A stretch of DNA of 64,000 bases from Acinetobacter sp. WU_MDCI_Axc73 (GCF_025562455.1 NZ_JAHPRO010000006.1:99578-163577); one strand, 5' to 3'; counted from the stretch's first letter, positions 20,367 to 28,696 are shown. Program-made: numbers and translations. The notes: generated from the letters alone by a model not told the origin.

Positions 20367-21263
20367 ATGTTGCTTAAAGATAAGTTCGCGGCATTTGCTG
20401 TCGTGTTCATTTGGGGCATCAACTTTTATTTTATGAAAGTTGGCATCAGTGAAATCAGTCCTATGCTGCTAGGCTGCTTGCGCTATGTATTGGTTCTGCT
20501 GCCTGCATTATTTTTTGTGGCAATTCCAAAAGTCGCTTGGAAATGGCTATTACTCTATGGCTTTATCAGCAATTTCTCGCAGTTTGCTTTTATGTTTAGC
20601 GCGATTGCCACAGGCATGCCAACGGGTCTAGTGGCTTTAGTTGTTCAGTCTCAAGCTTTTTTTACTGTAATGATTGCAGTATGGGTTTTAAAGGAAAATG
20701 CTTCGTGGAATCAGTGGCTAGCCATTGTCATTGCATCATTTGGACTGGCATTAATTGCACTTGGTCAACAACACAGTCATGTTCCTTTGTTAGGATTACT
20801 TTTAGTTTTGGGTTCAGCACTGTCGTGGGCCTGCGGTAACATCGTGGTGAAACGAATTGGGCAAGTCAATCCCATCGGCTTAGTTGTGTGGGGGAATATT
20901 TTAACGCCTGTCTGGTTTTTATTGCTAGCGCTACATGATCGAGGTTGGCAAGGTGTTTGGGTGGATTACTCAGCGCTCACTTGGAAAGGCTTGATCTCGG
21001 CGGCTTTTCTGGCTTATTTTGCTACGATTATTGGCTACGGATTATGGATTTATTTACTGACTCGCTATCCTGCTGCCAAAATCAGTCCCTTATCACTCTG
21101 GGTACCTGTGATTAGTATGATTTTTGCCGCTGTATTTTTAGATGAGCAGCTCAATGCTTGGCAATGGTTGGGGTCAGGCGTGATTATGTGTGGGCTGATC
21201 GTTCATTTATTTGGGCAGAAATTTAGATTATTTTTACAAAATCAAAGTGTAATCAGGTTTTAA
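20367..21263 (+). CDS. EamA/DMT-family transporter
   Basis: A 298-residue exporter-like protein with ten predicted helices in two EamA repeats (about 8-130 and 140-285); the first repeat begins FAAFAVVFIWGINFYFMKVGI. E. coli EamA exports cysteine-pathway metabolites, but the substrate here cannot be inferred. AGGA at 20356 gives a seven-base spacing to ATG 20367, better than ATG 20361. It is the last complete chromosomal gene before the island scar. Confidence 0.82.
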   Translation: MLLKDKFAAFAVVFIWGINFYFMKVGISEISPMLLGCLRYVLVLLPALFFVAIPKVAWKWLLLYGFISNFSQFAFMFSAIATGMPTGLVALVVQSQAFFTVMIAVWVLKENASWNQWLAIVIASFGLALIALGQQHSHVPLLGLLLVLGSALSWACGNIVVKRIGQVNPIGLVVWGNILTPVWFLLLALHDRGWQGVWVDYSALTWKGLISAAFLAYFATIIGYGLWIYLLTRYPAAKISPLSLWVPVISMIFAAVFLDEQLNAWQWLGSGVIMCGLIVHLFGQKFRLFLQNQSVIRF

Positions 21264-21380
21264 ATGAATCAAGAAGCTCATACATTGCATCCAAATGATG
21301 CTGGCAGTCAAAATACGTTCAAACTTTTTTTGCTATTCATCCCTTTATGGATGGGAATGCTCGTGCGTCTTGATTATTAA
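21264..21380 (+). pseudogene. 38-codon ORF running into the island scar
   Basis: ATG 21264 immediately follows the EamA stop and gives a 38-residue frame with one hydrophobic stretch (FKLFLLFIPLWMGMLV). It ends four bases inside the truncated integrase gene on the other strand, so it may be the 5' stub of a chromosomal gene cut when the element inserted or was deleted. It could equally be chance. Confidence 0.3.
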
Positions 21381-21757
21381 ATAGTCACTGATTTTTTAGA
21401 TACCTTTTTAGTCGACCCTTCAATAACAGCTTTCCGATCTTCCCTCCATTCCATTGCAAGTGCTCTAAAAAGAGTGCTTTCATCTATTTGCAGTTTTCTC
21501 TGCTTCTTCGCTTCATTCGGACTAATCCCATCTTTTATTTGTAATCGTACTTCATCCCGAATTCTTCTGGCCTGTGCAAGTGAGGTATCAGGATAGGTGC
21601 CAATACTAAAAATATTTTCTTTCCCAAAAAGACGAAATTTCATTCGCCAGTGCATACCACCTGATGGACTAACTTCAAGATACATGCCTTTTTCATCAGG
21701 ATACTTGGTCTTATTTTCTAATGGTTTTATTTTTCTGATCTTTGCATCTGTAAGCAT
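21377..21757 (-). pseudogene. Truncated P4-type tyrosine integrase
   Basis: The 126 residues align closely with the first ~111 residues of the intact integrase at 39483-40673 (MLTDAKIRKIKPLE against MLTDAHVRKIKPLE; DSTLFRALAMEWREDRKAVI against GKLFKVLAMEWMADRKAVI), then break at about 21424. The core-binding domain is cut off and the catalytic R-H-R-Y domain is missing entirely, so it cannot recombine. The homologous start is ATG 21757, 180 bases from the att repeat, exactly as in the intact copy. Confidence 0.85.
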
Positions 21758-21810
21758 GTTTATCATTCCGCTCAAATTTTGTGGGTAAAAAATGATGGTA
21801 AATTATTTTA

Positions 21811-21828
21811 CCCCCATTTATACCCCCA
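21811..21828. promoter_or_regulatory. Candidate integrase arm site, relic element
   Basis: Two CCCCCA half-sites starting at 21811 and 21823 (12 bp apart) between the truncated integrase and the left att repeat. The same doublet recurs at 22019 and 40727. Confidence 0.5.
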
Positions 21829-21936
21829 ACTGTATCAAGCTAGCAAGAGATATAGTCAGATTTCATAAGACACAAAAAAGGCCTGAATCCTTTAAATTCA
21901 AGCTTTTTAGGACAACATGGGATGTTGTTAGTAGTC

Positions 21937-21958
21937 ATCTTGGCGGGAGAGAGGGAAT
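21937..21958. repeat. Left attachment repeat of the island
   Basis: ATCTTGGCGG-GAGAGAGGGA followed by ATC matches the 3' end of tRNA-Ser at 40853-40875, with one base missing from the left copy and one T/A change. It is the far end of the island and also the point where the older element's integrase region begins. Confidence 0.8.
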
Positions 21959-22018
21959 CATATTTAAGGTTTAAATGATTGATAATATTTAAATAAAAAA
22001 TAATTAATTTTATTTGAT

Positions 22019-22035
22019 CCCCCAATTGTCCCCCA
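22019..22035. promoter_or_regulatory. Candidate integrase arm site, left end of the island
   Basis: CCCCCA at 22019 and 22030 (11 bp apart), about 60 bases inside the left att repeat; the sequence between, ATTGT, closely matches the right-end copy (CTTGT). Confidence 0.55.
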
Positions 22036-22175
22036 ACCTATAAAAAACTTAGATTAGCATTTGAAGAACCAATCTTATTATACAATTATACATCAATGTG
22101 ATGCTGTAGCTGTCAGATTTCATTGCTATGAATTTTTCATGTATGTTCATTTGATTGCATCTGTAGAGATAAACT

Positions 22176-22907
22176 ATGTTTGAGATCATTGATGATTTAA
22201 AAGCTAAATTAGATCAGCATCGACCTCTTTCACCTGCGATCGTTAAAAATCTACATGAAGACTTGATCCTACGCTGGACTTATCACTCGAATGCGATCGA
22301 AGGTAATACCTTAACCTTATTAGAAACTAAAGTTGTTCTAGAGGGGATTACGGTAGGAGGGAAGGCGTTAAGGGAGCATTTTGAAGCGATCAACCATCGT
22401 GATGCAATTTTATATGTCGAAGATATTATAAAAAAACAAGAACCGTTTTCAGAGTGGCAAATCCGTAATATTCATCAATTGATTTTAAAAAATATTGATG
22501 ATGAAAATGCAGGACGATATCGTCAGCAAAATGTCTTAATCTCAGGTGCTACCACCAATCCTCTAGATCACACATTGCTCAATGACAAGATGGCTCAATT
22601 TATAGATTGGTATAATCAAGAAGTTCATAAATTACATCCAGTTGAACGAGCTGCCAAAGTCCATGCTGATTTTGTGGGTATCCATCCTTTTATTGATGGA
22701 AATGGCCGAACTTCTCGATTGTTAATGAATCTTGAATTAATAAAAGCAGGATATCCACCAAGTGTGATTACTGTCGAAAATCGACTAGCCTACTATGAAG
22801 CACTTGATCAATGGATGGTGTATGGCAATACAGAGCCATTCATTAATTTGATTGCTGGGGTTGTGCTAGATGGATTTAAGCCATATCAAACAGTTTTGGG
22901 AATCTAA
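22176..22907 (+). CDS. Fic-domain protein (AMP-transferase type, self-inhibited)
   Basis: A 243-residue Fic protein. The catalytic motif HPFIDGNGRTSR starts at His170 and is complete (H, F, D/E, G-N-G-R). An N-terminal inhibitory helix motif S38-N-A-I-E42-G43 is present, which places it in class II, where the glutamate blocks productive ATP binding. Family members AMPylate or otherwise modify a target protein; the target is unknown. There is no separate antitoxin gene, which fits the built-in inhibition. First gene inside the left end of the island. Confidence 0.85.
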   Translation: MFEIIDDLKAKLDQHRPLSPAIVKNLHEDLILRWTYHSNAIEGNTLTLLETKVVLEGITVGGKALREHFEAINHRDAILYVEDIIKKQEPFSEWQIRNIHQLILKNIDDENAGRYRQQNVLISGATTNPLDHTLLNDKMAQFIDWYNQEVHKLHPVERAAKVHADFVGIHPFIDGNGRTSRLLMNLELIKAGYPPSVITVENRLAYYEALDQWMVYGNTEPFINLIAGVVLDGFKPYQTVLGI

Positions 22908-22917
22908 GAAAATAAAA

Positions 22918-22935
22918 GAAGGGCAAAAGCCCTTC
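22918..22935 (-). terminator. Terminator between convergent genes
   Basis: Stem GAAGGGC / GCCCTTC with an AAAA loop; on the minus strand it is followed by TTTTATTTT, serving the Gp2-like gene at 22951. Confidence 0.7.
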
Positions 22936-22950
22936 AATATCTTTTGAAAT

Positions 22951-23931
22951 TTAACATGGTCTGTAAATAATCTTAGGCGAGATCACTTCAGTTTCGTAAT
23001 ACCAGCTATTATATTGAGAGAGCATCATATCCAAAAAGTTCTTCCACTTTTTTTCATTTATCCTATCATCTAAACCTTGGATATCCATTGGATTATGAAG
23101 GAATGTTCTTTCAAATTGAGCATAGATACGTGGTGCAATTTTAAATCTATGGCTTTCGGAGGTTGGAACGTAGTTATCTAATGACAACAGCTGATTTTCA
23201 AGTTTAGTCGCATAGTAGATATCGAGTTGGTAGCCATAAGATAGACCACGTTGTATGCGGAAGAATAGAGCCAATAGTGCAGACTTATTTTCTTCATGAA
23301 ACTTATTCAGAATTTCATCGATCTTGCCCATTAAAATTTTTTCTAAAAGATCTAATTTTATGGTTTGATAATTCTCAATATGAAATACATAACTAAAGCT
23401 AGTCAAGTTAAAGCGTTGTTCCGCTTTAAAAAGCTTTCGCAGTACGGAAGCATTTTGATTCTTAATTTCTTTTATTAAGCTCGAACGATGAACTCTATCA
23501 ACCACGGCTTTGTCATTCGTAGAGTGGCTTTTTAATTCATAAATAAATGAATCTAAAGGAGGTTTTATGAAAGCTACGTATCGTGGATCTTCCAACGTAT
23601 AGGGATTAATAGGCGTTGGAAATTGTTGGCACAAATTAAACATTGCATCTTGAACAGCTTTCACACTTTGACTGATCTTATAAGAAGCATGATTTAAAAT
23701 ATCAATCGGCAATGGTTGAAGTAAATTTAAATCATGGATGAACTTTTCGATTTTTGGTGAATGTCCGATATAGAGATTTCCATTCTTGGATTTTTTAGAT
23801 TTAAATAGTTCAAAGTTTGGAGTCGTTACTGTGTGTGATAGGTGTTGCATTTGCAATATATTACTCTCCTTGGAAGGGCAGTATGAAAGCAGAGTATTAT
23901 TTCTAAAATTTGTTTGAATTGCGATGTTCAT
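22951..23931 (-). CDS. Degenerate paralogue of the Gp2/YagK-like protein
   Basis: A 326-residue protein whose second half aligns by pattern with the neighbouring 360-residue Gp2-like protein: a SFSYVFHIENY strand, a long helix, then LFFRIQRGLSYGYQLDIYY against IWKLEFGVQKGYHYHCMFF. At the place of His244 and His246 of the neighbour it has Gln235 and Asp237, so if those histidines are catalytic this copy is inactive. It lies 59 bases downstream of the neighbour on the same strand. It has no signal peptide. The role is unknown, possibly regulatory. Confidence 0.6.
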   Translation of the reverse strand: MNIAIQTNFRNNTLLSYCPSKESNILQMQHLSHTVTTPNFELFKSKKSKNGNLYIGHSPKIEKFIHDLNLLQPLPIDILNHASYKISQSVKAVQDAMFNLCQQFPTPINPYTLEDPRYVAFIKPPLDSFIYELKSHSTNDKAVVDRVHRSSLIKEIKNQNASVLRKLFKAEQRFNLTSFSYVFHIENYQTIKLDLLEKILMGKIDEILNKFHEENKSALLALFFRIQRGLSYGYQLDIYYATKLENQLLSLDNYVPTSESHRFKIAPRIYAQFERTFLHNPMDIQGLDDRINEKKWKNFLDMMLSQYNSWYYETEVISPKIIYRPC

Positions 23932-23990
23932 AAGATTGACCTAATTTAAGTTTTTTTTGATAGATTGAAATATGGGATCTATGAAGAGTC

Positions 23991-25073
23991 CTATTTTCTT
24001 TGGCTTTTTTCTGATGATGTCAGACGCTTCCGTCCACGTGGGCTCTTTTGCTGCTTACGGCTACTGCGTCCAAACGTGTGGTATTTAATCAATTTTTTTT
24101 CTATCAAAAATTGATCAACCTTTGCGATGTACTTAAGAACTAAATTCAGTGTTTCACGTGCCTGTTCATCATCATGACTGATACAGCCGATTGCTAATTT
24201 GCGATATTTAAACTTGCTTGCATTGCAGTTATGGTAAATACCATGCCCTTGGGTGATGTGTTGCCATAATTCACCTAATTTTTGAGCATAGTAACTGTCA
24301 TTAGCATATTTATTACCATCCATAAAAAACATACAGTGGTAGTGATAACCTTTTTGAACTCCGAACTCTAATTTCCAGATATACCCTAGAATATCTTGTA
24401 ACTCGCCTTTTCTTGTTAATAAGTATTTTAAAAATTTAGACATATGTTCTTTCATCTCTTCGATATCGACTCGACTGGCTGCCTTGAAAGCAAAATCAAT
24501 TCTAATAATCAATAGCTTAGAGTATGTTATAAAGAGTTCATTGCTTAAGGATAAGCTTCTTTGATATTGATTTTTGCTTTTATCCTTACGATTTTGAACC
24601 TGTTGCTTGTATTCCTTTTGGCTCGTCAGAAATTTAATTTCTTCACATAAATCATTTAGTAACAAGGCCACAGACTTTCTAGATGTCTTTGTTGTTTGAA
24701 TTGATTCGCTGTAATGTTTTTTCCAAAGTTCATGATCATCATATTTTAAATGCTTAGGCATAACAGTATCAAAAGCGTTTAGAAATATCTGTACTTCAAG
24801 GCACTCATACGTTTTGTTTAAATTTCTGATGGTTTGAATATTTTTAAAAAGCTTATATAGTGCATGATCTTTGATTTTAAGAATGCCTTTATCATTTCGA
24901 CGAAATATACGAACATCATCTATACCGTGAATGTAGTTCACAAATTTAGATGTTGAATCAGTTTCCATTACCTCTGGATTGGGTAGTATATAAGTCCTAT
25001 TTTGATCATCATCAAAATATAAATGTTCTTTTAAATCTAGAAAGACTGAGGTTTTAGGAATCTCTAGGTTCAT
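23991..25073 (-). CDS. YagK/YfjJ-domain (inovirus Gp2-like) protein
   Basis: A 360-residue protein with the family signature IWKLEFGVQKGYHYHCMFF followed by a D-G-N turn and a LGELWQHITQGHG segment. The H244-x-H246 pair on a hydrophobic strand resembles the HUH motif of rolling-circle replication proteins, and such proteins are common in P4-like islands and filamentous prophages. The C-terminus is strongly basic (KSPRGRKRL), as expected for nucleic-acid binding. It may replicate the island; this is inference. Confidence 0.72.
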   Translation of the reverse strand: MNLEIPKTSVFLDLKEHLYFDDDQNRTYILPNPEVMETDSTSKFVNYIHGIDDVRIFRRNDKGILKIKDHALYKLFKNIQTIRNLNKTYECLEVQIFLNAFDTVMPKHLKYDDHELWKKHYSESIQTTKTSRKSVALLLNDLCEEIKFLTSQKEYKQQVQNRKDKSKNQYQRSLSLSNELFITYSKLLIIRIDFAFKAASRVDIEEMKEHMSKFLKYLLTRKGELQDILGYIWKLEFGVQKGYHYHCMFFMDGNKYANDSYYAQKLGELWQHITQGHGIYHNCNASKFKYRKLAIGCISHDDEQARETLNLVLKYIAKVDQFLIEKKLIKYHTFGRSSRKQQKSPRGRKRLTSSEKSQRK

Positions 25074-25123
25074 ATATTATTCCTATATGTAAAATTTAAG
25101 TTGAGTTAATCCAAGCAATGCTT

Positions 25124-25147
25124 TGGAGAGCATTGCTCAGAGAGTTG
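25124..25147. other. Hairpin upstream of the Gp2-like gene
   Basis: A perfect 9-bp inverted repeat (AGCAATGCT, TTGGAG loop, AGCATTGCT) in the gap between the AlpA-like gene and the Gp2-like gene. It has no T run on either side, so it is not a clear terminator. It could be an mRNA structure or a nicking-origin hairpin for the Gp2-like protein. Confidence 0.4.
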
Positions 25148-25313
25148 TTTTAAAGTTAATGTTTGAGTAATGTTATGATTTAATTAATATTTACTTATTA
25201 ATTAAATATAAGATCCTAAATTATTGAAAAATATGAGAACCATAATTCCGACAATCCATTTCATCTATTCTTCAGAAATATCGACCTTTGCAGTTGAAAG
25301 TCGATTTGGAAAG

Positions 25314-25538
25314 TTAGCAGGTACGTTGCTTAGCTTTAAGCTCAAGCCAATGAACTAATTCATGCTCAAACCATCCCACAGCATTGGAGCTGAGTTTGAT
25401 CGGTTTTGGAAAAAATGGATCATAACTTTTTGATTTCTTATTTAATTTTTCATATATGACTGAACGACTTACACCCGTAAAGCCAATTACTTCTTTGAGT
25501 CGAAGGATAGTTGGTCTTGGATATATATCTGATTGCAT
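25314..25538 (-). CDS. AlpA-family excisionase/regulator
   Basis: A 74-residue winged-helix protein of the AlpA family: ILRLKEVIGFTGVSRSVIYEKL is the helix-turn-helix, followed by PFFPKPIKLSSNAVGWFEHEL, the usual wing and recognition end. In P4-like islands AlpA activates integrase or excision. A GGAG nine bases upstream selects ATG 25538 over a longer frame from 25592. The gene is oriented like the Gp2-like pair and the integrase. Confidence 0.85.
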   Translation of the reverse strand: MQSDIYPRPTILRLKEVIGFTGVSRSVIYEKLNKKSKSYDPFFPKPIKLSSNAVGWFEHELVHWLELKAKQRTC

Positions 25539-25624
25539 GAGATTTGACTCCGTGATTGAATAAGTCAAAATTAACAGTAAGTCTTCGGACAAAAAACAGC
25601 GGATCTAATTCCGAATGGGGAAAA

Positions 25625-26935
25625 ATGAATCAGAAGCAAAAAGAACTGCTCAAGACAGCATGTCTAATACGCACTCAAAGCTTTATTGAACAAGAATTTG
25701 ATTATTTTTCTCTACTTAAATCTCAGCCTGAATTATTAAACTCATTGAAAAAGTTAAATGAATACGTTCTGAATTTATTCCTAAAAAAATCATGGGCTAC
25801 TATTGAGGAAAACCTACATCCATTTATGGGTAAGATAGAACAAATCCTAAATCTGAATTCTCAAGATTATTTTAATTGCGAGGTGATAGCCTGTTTTTGG
25901 GGTAATGCTCAATATGGACAAGATTTTAAGAATCCGATCCATAATTGGTTTAATCTCAATTCGACTAGAGAGTTTCATTCAGCATATTTTGAAGTATTTT
26001 CTTACATTCGAAATAATGCTGAGTTTAATGCTATATATTTAGAAGTACAGCAATTAGCTAGTTGCTATGATTTAGCTGCTTTGAGTTATCGCACTCAGTT
26101 AGATTTAGATAAATATATAATTCCTATGTATTTAGAGTTTTTTATGGGATTGCAGACTCTATCTTATAGGGAGGAAAATTTCGAAGGTTACTATGCTTTA
26201 GTTAATTTTCTCACTCCAATAGATACATTGAAACGTGGTGCTAGCTCAGTACTGTTGCAACCATTAAACCATCTATCTTGGTGTAACTTGGTTGGGCGAG
26301 ATAGTGAAAATAAAATTGTGGAAATACAAGAAGGGGTCTTACATTTTCAAATTCCCATAGGTGAAGACTCTTCATTCCATGAAATATTTTTTTCAAATTA
26401 TTATGCTTTGTATTTACTATTAAATAAAAACTTAACATCAAAAATTTGGAAAAATATTGAAGAACTGGAAGAAATTCTTGAATTTTTATCAAAAAAATTA
26501 ACTTCTAAAAAAAATGCACATATGAAAGAAAAGTCTACATTAGTTGCATATGAAACATTAATACTCGAATATTTTTGTATGTTTAAAAAAGATGAATATT
26601 GTAAAAATGGGCTATCTGAACCAAATGGATTTAATAAATTTTTATATACGGCTTTATCTACTGAGCTTAATAAAATAGCAGATAGTAGTTATAGTTTTGA
26701 GCATCCGTCTTACAAAGAGGGGGTGGAAGGTGTAGAGATAAAATTAACCAACAGTGAGATACGTTTATCTCTGAAGCATGAGTCAATTAGAAAAAACCTT
26801 GAGAGAAGAAAAAAGTTACATCAATTACCCCAAATATTAAAACGAGAAAATTCCGTTCAAGATAAATCTCATGTAGTGGATCTTTCTGGAATTTCAGAAA
26901 AATTAGGCGATTATCATTTTTGTGAACGTAAGTAA
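25625..26935 (+). CDS. Hypothetical protein, 436 aa
   Basis: I do not recognise this protein. It is a soluble, helix-rich, acidic-to-neutral protein with frequent Leu/Glu/Lys stretches, no signal peptide and no clear enzyme motif. The last ~60 residues are basic (IRKNLERRKKLHQLP). GGGG ends four bases before ATG 25625, while a longer in-frame start at 25556 would overlap the AlpA-like gene. Codon use is AT-rich like its island neighbours. It is divergent from alpA. Confidence 0.6.
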   Translation: MNQKQKELLKTACLIRTQSFIEQEFDYFSLLKSQPELLNSLKKLNEYVLNLFLKKSWATIEENLHPFMGKIEQILNLNSQDYFNCEVIACFWGNAQYGQDFKNPIHNWFNLNSTREFHSAYFEVFSYIRNNAEFNAIYLEVQQLASCYDLAALSYRTQLDLDKYIIPMYLEFFMGLQTLSYREENFEGYYALVNFLTPIDTLKRGASSVLLQPLNHLSWCNLVGRDSENKIVEIQEGVLHFQIPIGEDSSFHEIFFSNYYALYLLLNKNLTSKIWKNIEELEEILEFLSKKLTSKKNAHMKEKSTLVAYETLILEYFCMFKKDEYCKNGLSEPNGFNKFLYTALSTELNKIADSSYSFEHPSYKEGVEGVEIKLTNSEIRLSLKHESIRKNLERRKKLHQLPQILKRENSVQDKSHVVDLSGISEKLGDYHFCERK

Positions 26936-26994
26936 TATTATTAGAATAGAGAACACGAGCATTAGGCGTGCTCCCTATATTTTATAGCCTGACA

Positions 26995-27639
26995 TTAGAA
27001 AGACAAACTCACATTGCCTAGATCAGTGTTCAACTCAGCTTCAATCACTTGATCACCACGACATTTCAACAAGTACGATACTGTAGAGCTATAACTCATT
27101 TGTACAGGCATCTTGCTATGAAAATCTGCGGTGTAATAACCACAACGACCACGATTAATGCTCATACCTTGTAAAACAAAAGGCTGATCGTTGGTTGACT
27201 GAATTTCTAGAATATATTCGATCGCTCCTTGTACATTAAAGGCAGATTGAGATTCCCGACTGGTAATTTGAGCACGAACAGATAATGCAGGTTGTTCCGT
27301 TTCCATGGGAATATGATTGCTGTAATCAGGATTGTTTGGATCAAGATCAGATTCCATCATGGATTTGAGTGCTTCAGGATGTTTATCCCAACTCTCAAGA
27401 AATGACTGGGCTTCTTTAACTGCCGCAGGCAGATACTCGGTATCATTTTCTACAATATGAGTTAAGGCTTGTACTTTGGCTTCTACTTCTTCCTTACTAT
27501 ATGGAGCATATTTGGATTGCTCTGTCTGGATAGACGAGCTGGATGTTTGATCCGTTGTACTTTTCTGAGCTGGCTGATTGTTCTGACCACATGCTATAAG
27601 TAGGGTAGAAAGCACCAACGTTGGAAATATTTTTTTCAT
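26995..27639 (-). CDS. Hypothetical lipoprotein, 214 aa
   Basis: The N-terminus MKKIFPTLVLSTLLIACGQN is a lipoprotein signal with the lipobox LIAC, so Cys17 should be lipidated. A Ser/Thr/Gln-rich linker (about residues 20-45) precedes a helical part and a beta-rich C-terminal domain. Two cysteines (RGRCGYY and LLKCRGD) could form a disulphide outside the cytoplasm. It is last in a four-gene minus-strand unit. Confidence 0.72.
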   Translation of the reverse strand: MKKIFPTLVLSTLLIACGQNNQPAQKSTTDQTSSSSIQTEQSKYAPYSKEEVEAKVQALTHIVENDTEYLPAAVKEAQSFLESWDKHPEALKSMMESDLDPNNPDYSNHIPMETEQPALSVRAQITSRESQSAFNVQGAIEYILEIQSTNDQPFVLQGMSINRGRCGYYTADFHSKMPVQMSYSSTVSYLLKCRGDQVIEAELNTDLGNVSLSF

Positions 27640-27649
27640 AGTTTGATAC

Positions 27650-27874
27650 TCACTTGGAACGCATAATCAGAAAGCCGACCAAACATAGAATTAAAATTCC
27701 ACCAACGATTTTCCCCACTGTTGGAAACATTACCGCTGGCCAGAATAATCCTTGCCCTAAATTGTAGGTAAATGGCTTATAGTTGTATTGCCCCCAAAAG
27801 TGTTGATAGATGGCAAAGAAACAACCAATCACCAAGTAGCCACTGATCACCCATGATTTAATATTTGAATTCAT
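27650..27874 (-). CDS. Small membrane protein, 74 aa
   Basis: Two predicted membrane helices (about residues 8-25 and 50-71) flank a polar, aromatic loop (HFWGQYNYKPFTYN). No family is recognised. It lies ten bases upstream of the lipoprotein gene and begins immediately at the stop of the 42-aa gene, so the four genes are tightly packed. Confidence 0.6.
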   Translation of the reverse strand: MNSNIKSWVISGYLVIGCFFAIYQHFWGQYNYKPFTYNLGQGLFWPAVMFPTVGKIVGGILILCLVGFLIMRSK

Positions 27875-28003
27875 TTACTTTCCCCCAGTTGCAAATTTTG
27901 CTAATGCGATAAATAGTCCCATCACGATCATGAAGCCAATAAATGGCAAGCCTAAAAAGCAAATCGCTGCAATCACGCAGATGATGCCTGCAAGTGTTCT
28001 CAT
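27875..28003 (-). CDS. Very small membrane protein, 42 aa
   Basis: A 42-codon frame beginning MRTLAGIICVIAAICF and consisting almost wholly of one or two hydrophobic helices, ending KFATGGK. It fills exactly the gap between the 85-aa lipoprotein gene (two bases upstream) and the 74-aa gene (zero bases), and has AAGGAG upstream (28014-28009), which supports it as a true gene. Confidence 0.6.
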   Translation of the reverse strand: MRTLAGIICVIAAICFLGLPFIGFMIVMGLFIALAKFATGGK

Positions 28004-28005
28004 GG

Positions 28006-28263
28006 CTACTCCTTCATGCACTGATAGGAAATATTGACCATATCTCTCTGGAAGGATTCCGTTTGCTGCAAGGTATAAATGTTTTCTTTAAGTCCATCTT
28101 CTCCATATTTTTTTTCAAGTTTGTCGTAAATACATGAACAGGTACTGCCATCAATGCCACCTATTTTACAACCACTGATAAACTGACGTTCGGTTTTACT
28201 GGCACATGCTGATAGCAAAAGCGCAACTGAGACAACAATGAGTGAAGTTTGAATTTTCATCAT
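28006..28263 (-). CDS. Small cysteine-rich lipoprotein, 85 aa
   Basis: Lipoprotein signal with lipobox LSAC at about residues 17-20 (VSVALLLSACASK). The mature part has four further cysteines (SGCKIGG, STCSCIY and the penultimate region QCMKE), so disulphides in the periplasm are likely. AGGGG lies just upstream; ATG 28260 has the better spacing, ATG 28263 is also possible. First gene of the four-gene unit, 132 bases downstream of the 21-codon leader ORF. Confidence 0.68.
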   Translation of the reverse strand: MMKIQTSLIVVSVALLLSACASKTERQFISGCKIGGIDGSTCSCIYDKLEKKYGEDGLKENIYTLQQTESFQRDMVNISYQCMKE

Positions 28264-28394
28264 TTCCCCTAATTTTTATTGTGTTATTTGATGCGTTATC
28301 AATTTTGCTGAACGTACTGAACCATACACGATATAAAGCCGTCCAAGGCTAAACCGCTTAGATTAGTCAAATAAGCAAAAATTTATGAACGCTG

Positions 28395-28460
28395 CTAATG
28401 CAACAGAGGAATAGAAAATCGTTTTAGGGAAAATAATAAAGATAAAAATTGCTTAGTCAT
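28395..28460 (-). CDS. 21-codon leader ORF under the C4-like RNA target
   Basis: ATG 28460 is preceded by AAAGGAG with an ideal eight-base spacing, and the frame runs 21 codons (MTKQFLSLLFSLKRFSIPLL, then His and stop). The Shine-Dalgarno lies inside the second copy of the antisense target (28470-28481). In P1 the equivalent position is held by the icd ORF, whose translation is blocked by C4 RNA. This peptide is much shorter, so it may be only a leader whose translation controls read-through into 28263-26995. Confidence 0.45.
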   Translation of the reverse strand: MTKQFLSLLFSLKRFSIPLLH

Positions 28461-28469
28461 GGGTATGAC

Positions 28470-28509
28470 TCCTTTGGCTATGAAAGAAGTTTCACCGCAT
28501 TACTGCTAA
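28470..28509 (-). promoter_or_regulatory. Second antisense target (a2-b2) covering a Shine-Dalgarno
   Basis: On the minus strand TTAGCAG (28509-28503) and ATAGCCAAAGGA (28481-28470) are complementary to the antisense segments at 28543-28535 and 28557-28546. The second element is a perfect 12-base match and includes the Shine-Dalgarno of the ORF at 28460. Confidence 0.6.
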
Positions 28510-28530
28510 ATAATGGTGGCGAAACGAAAA

Positions 28531-28627
28531 GGGGTTAGCAGACTGATAGCCAAAGGATCAGCACACACGAAGGTGTCCCCCTCCCGTTCCGCCGCAGAGG
28601 GGGCACGCAGGGTCGCCCACCAAAAAG
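28531..28627 (-). ncRNA. C4-like antisense RNA (phage P1/P4 immunity type)
   Basis: On the minus strand a GC-rich hairpin (GAGGGGG/CCCCCTC arms, 28597-28603 with 28577-28583) lies in otherwise AT-rich DNA. It is followed by an antisense segment, TCCTTTGGCTAT (28557-28546) and GTCTGCTAA (28543-28535), that can pair both with an upstream target copy (28666-28658 and 28652-28645) and a downstream one (28509-28503 and 28481-28470). Two target copies around one antisense core, the second on a ribosome-binding site, is the C4/cI arrangement. The exact RNA ends are estimated. Confidence 0.6.
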
Positions 28628-28644
28628 ATAAACTTTTTAGTGTG

Positions 28645-28666
28645 CTTTGGCTGAACGGTCTGCTAA
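28645..28666 (-). promoter_or_regulatory. First antisense target (a1-b1)
   Basis: TTAGCAGAC (28666-28658) and AGCCAAAG (28652-28645) on the minus strand repeat the target motif upstream of the antisense core. They can pair in cis with 28543-28535 and 28555-28548, closing a nested rod that competes with the pairing of the same antisense bases to the Shine-Dalgarno target. Confidence 0.55.
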
Positions 28667-28696
28667 AACCGACTGACGATGTAGGTCAGCAGCTGA

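Noticed and set aside
28531..28667. Retron or riboswitch
   Set aside because: No reverse transcriptase gene is near, and the duplicated targets around one antisense segment fit C4-type RNA better than a ligand-binding aptamer.
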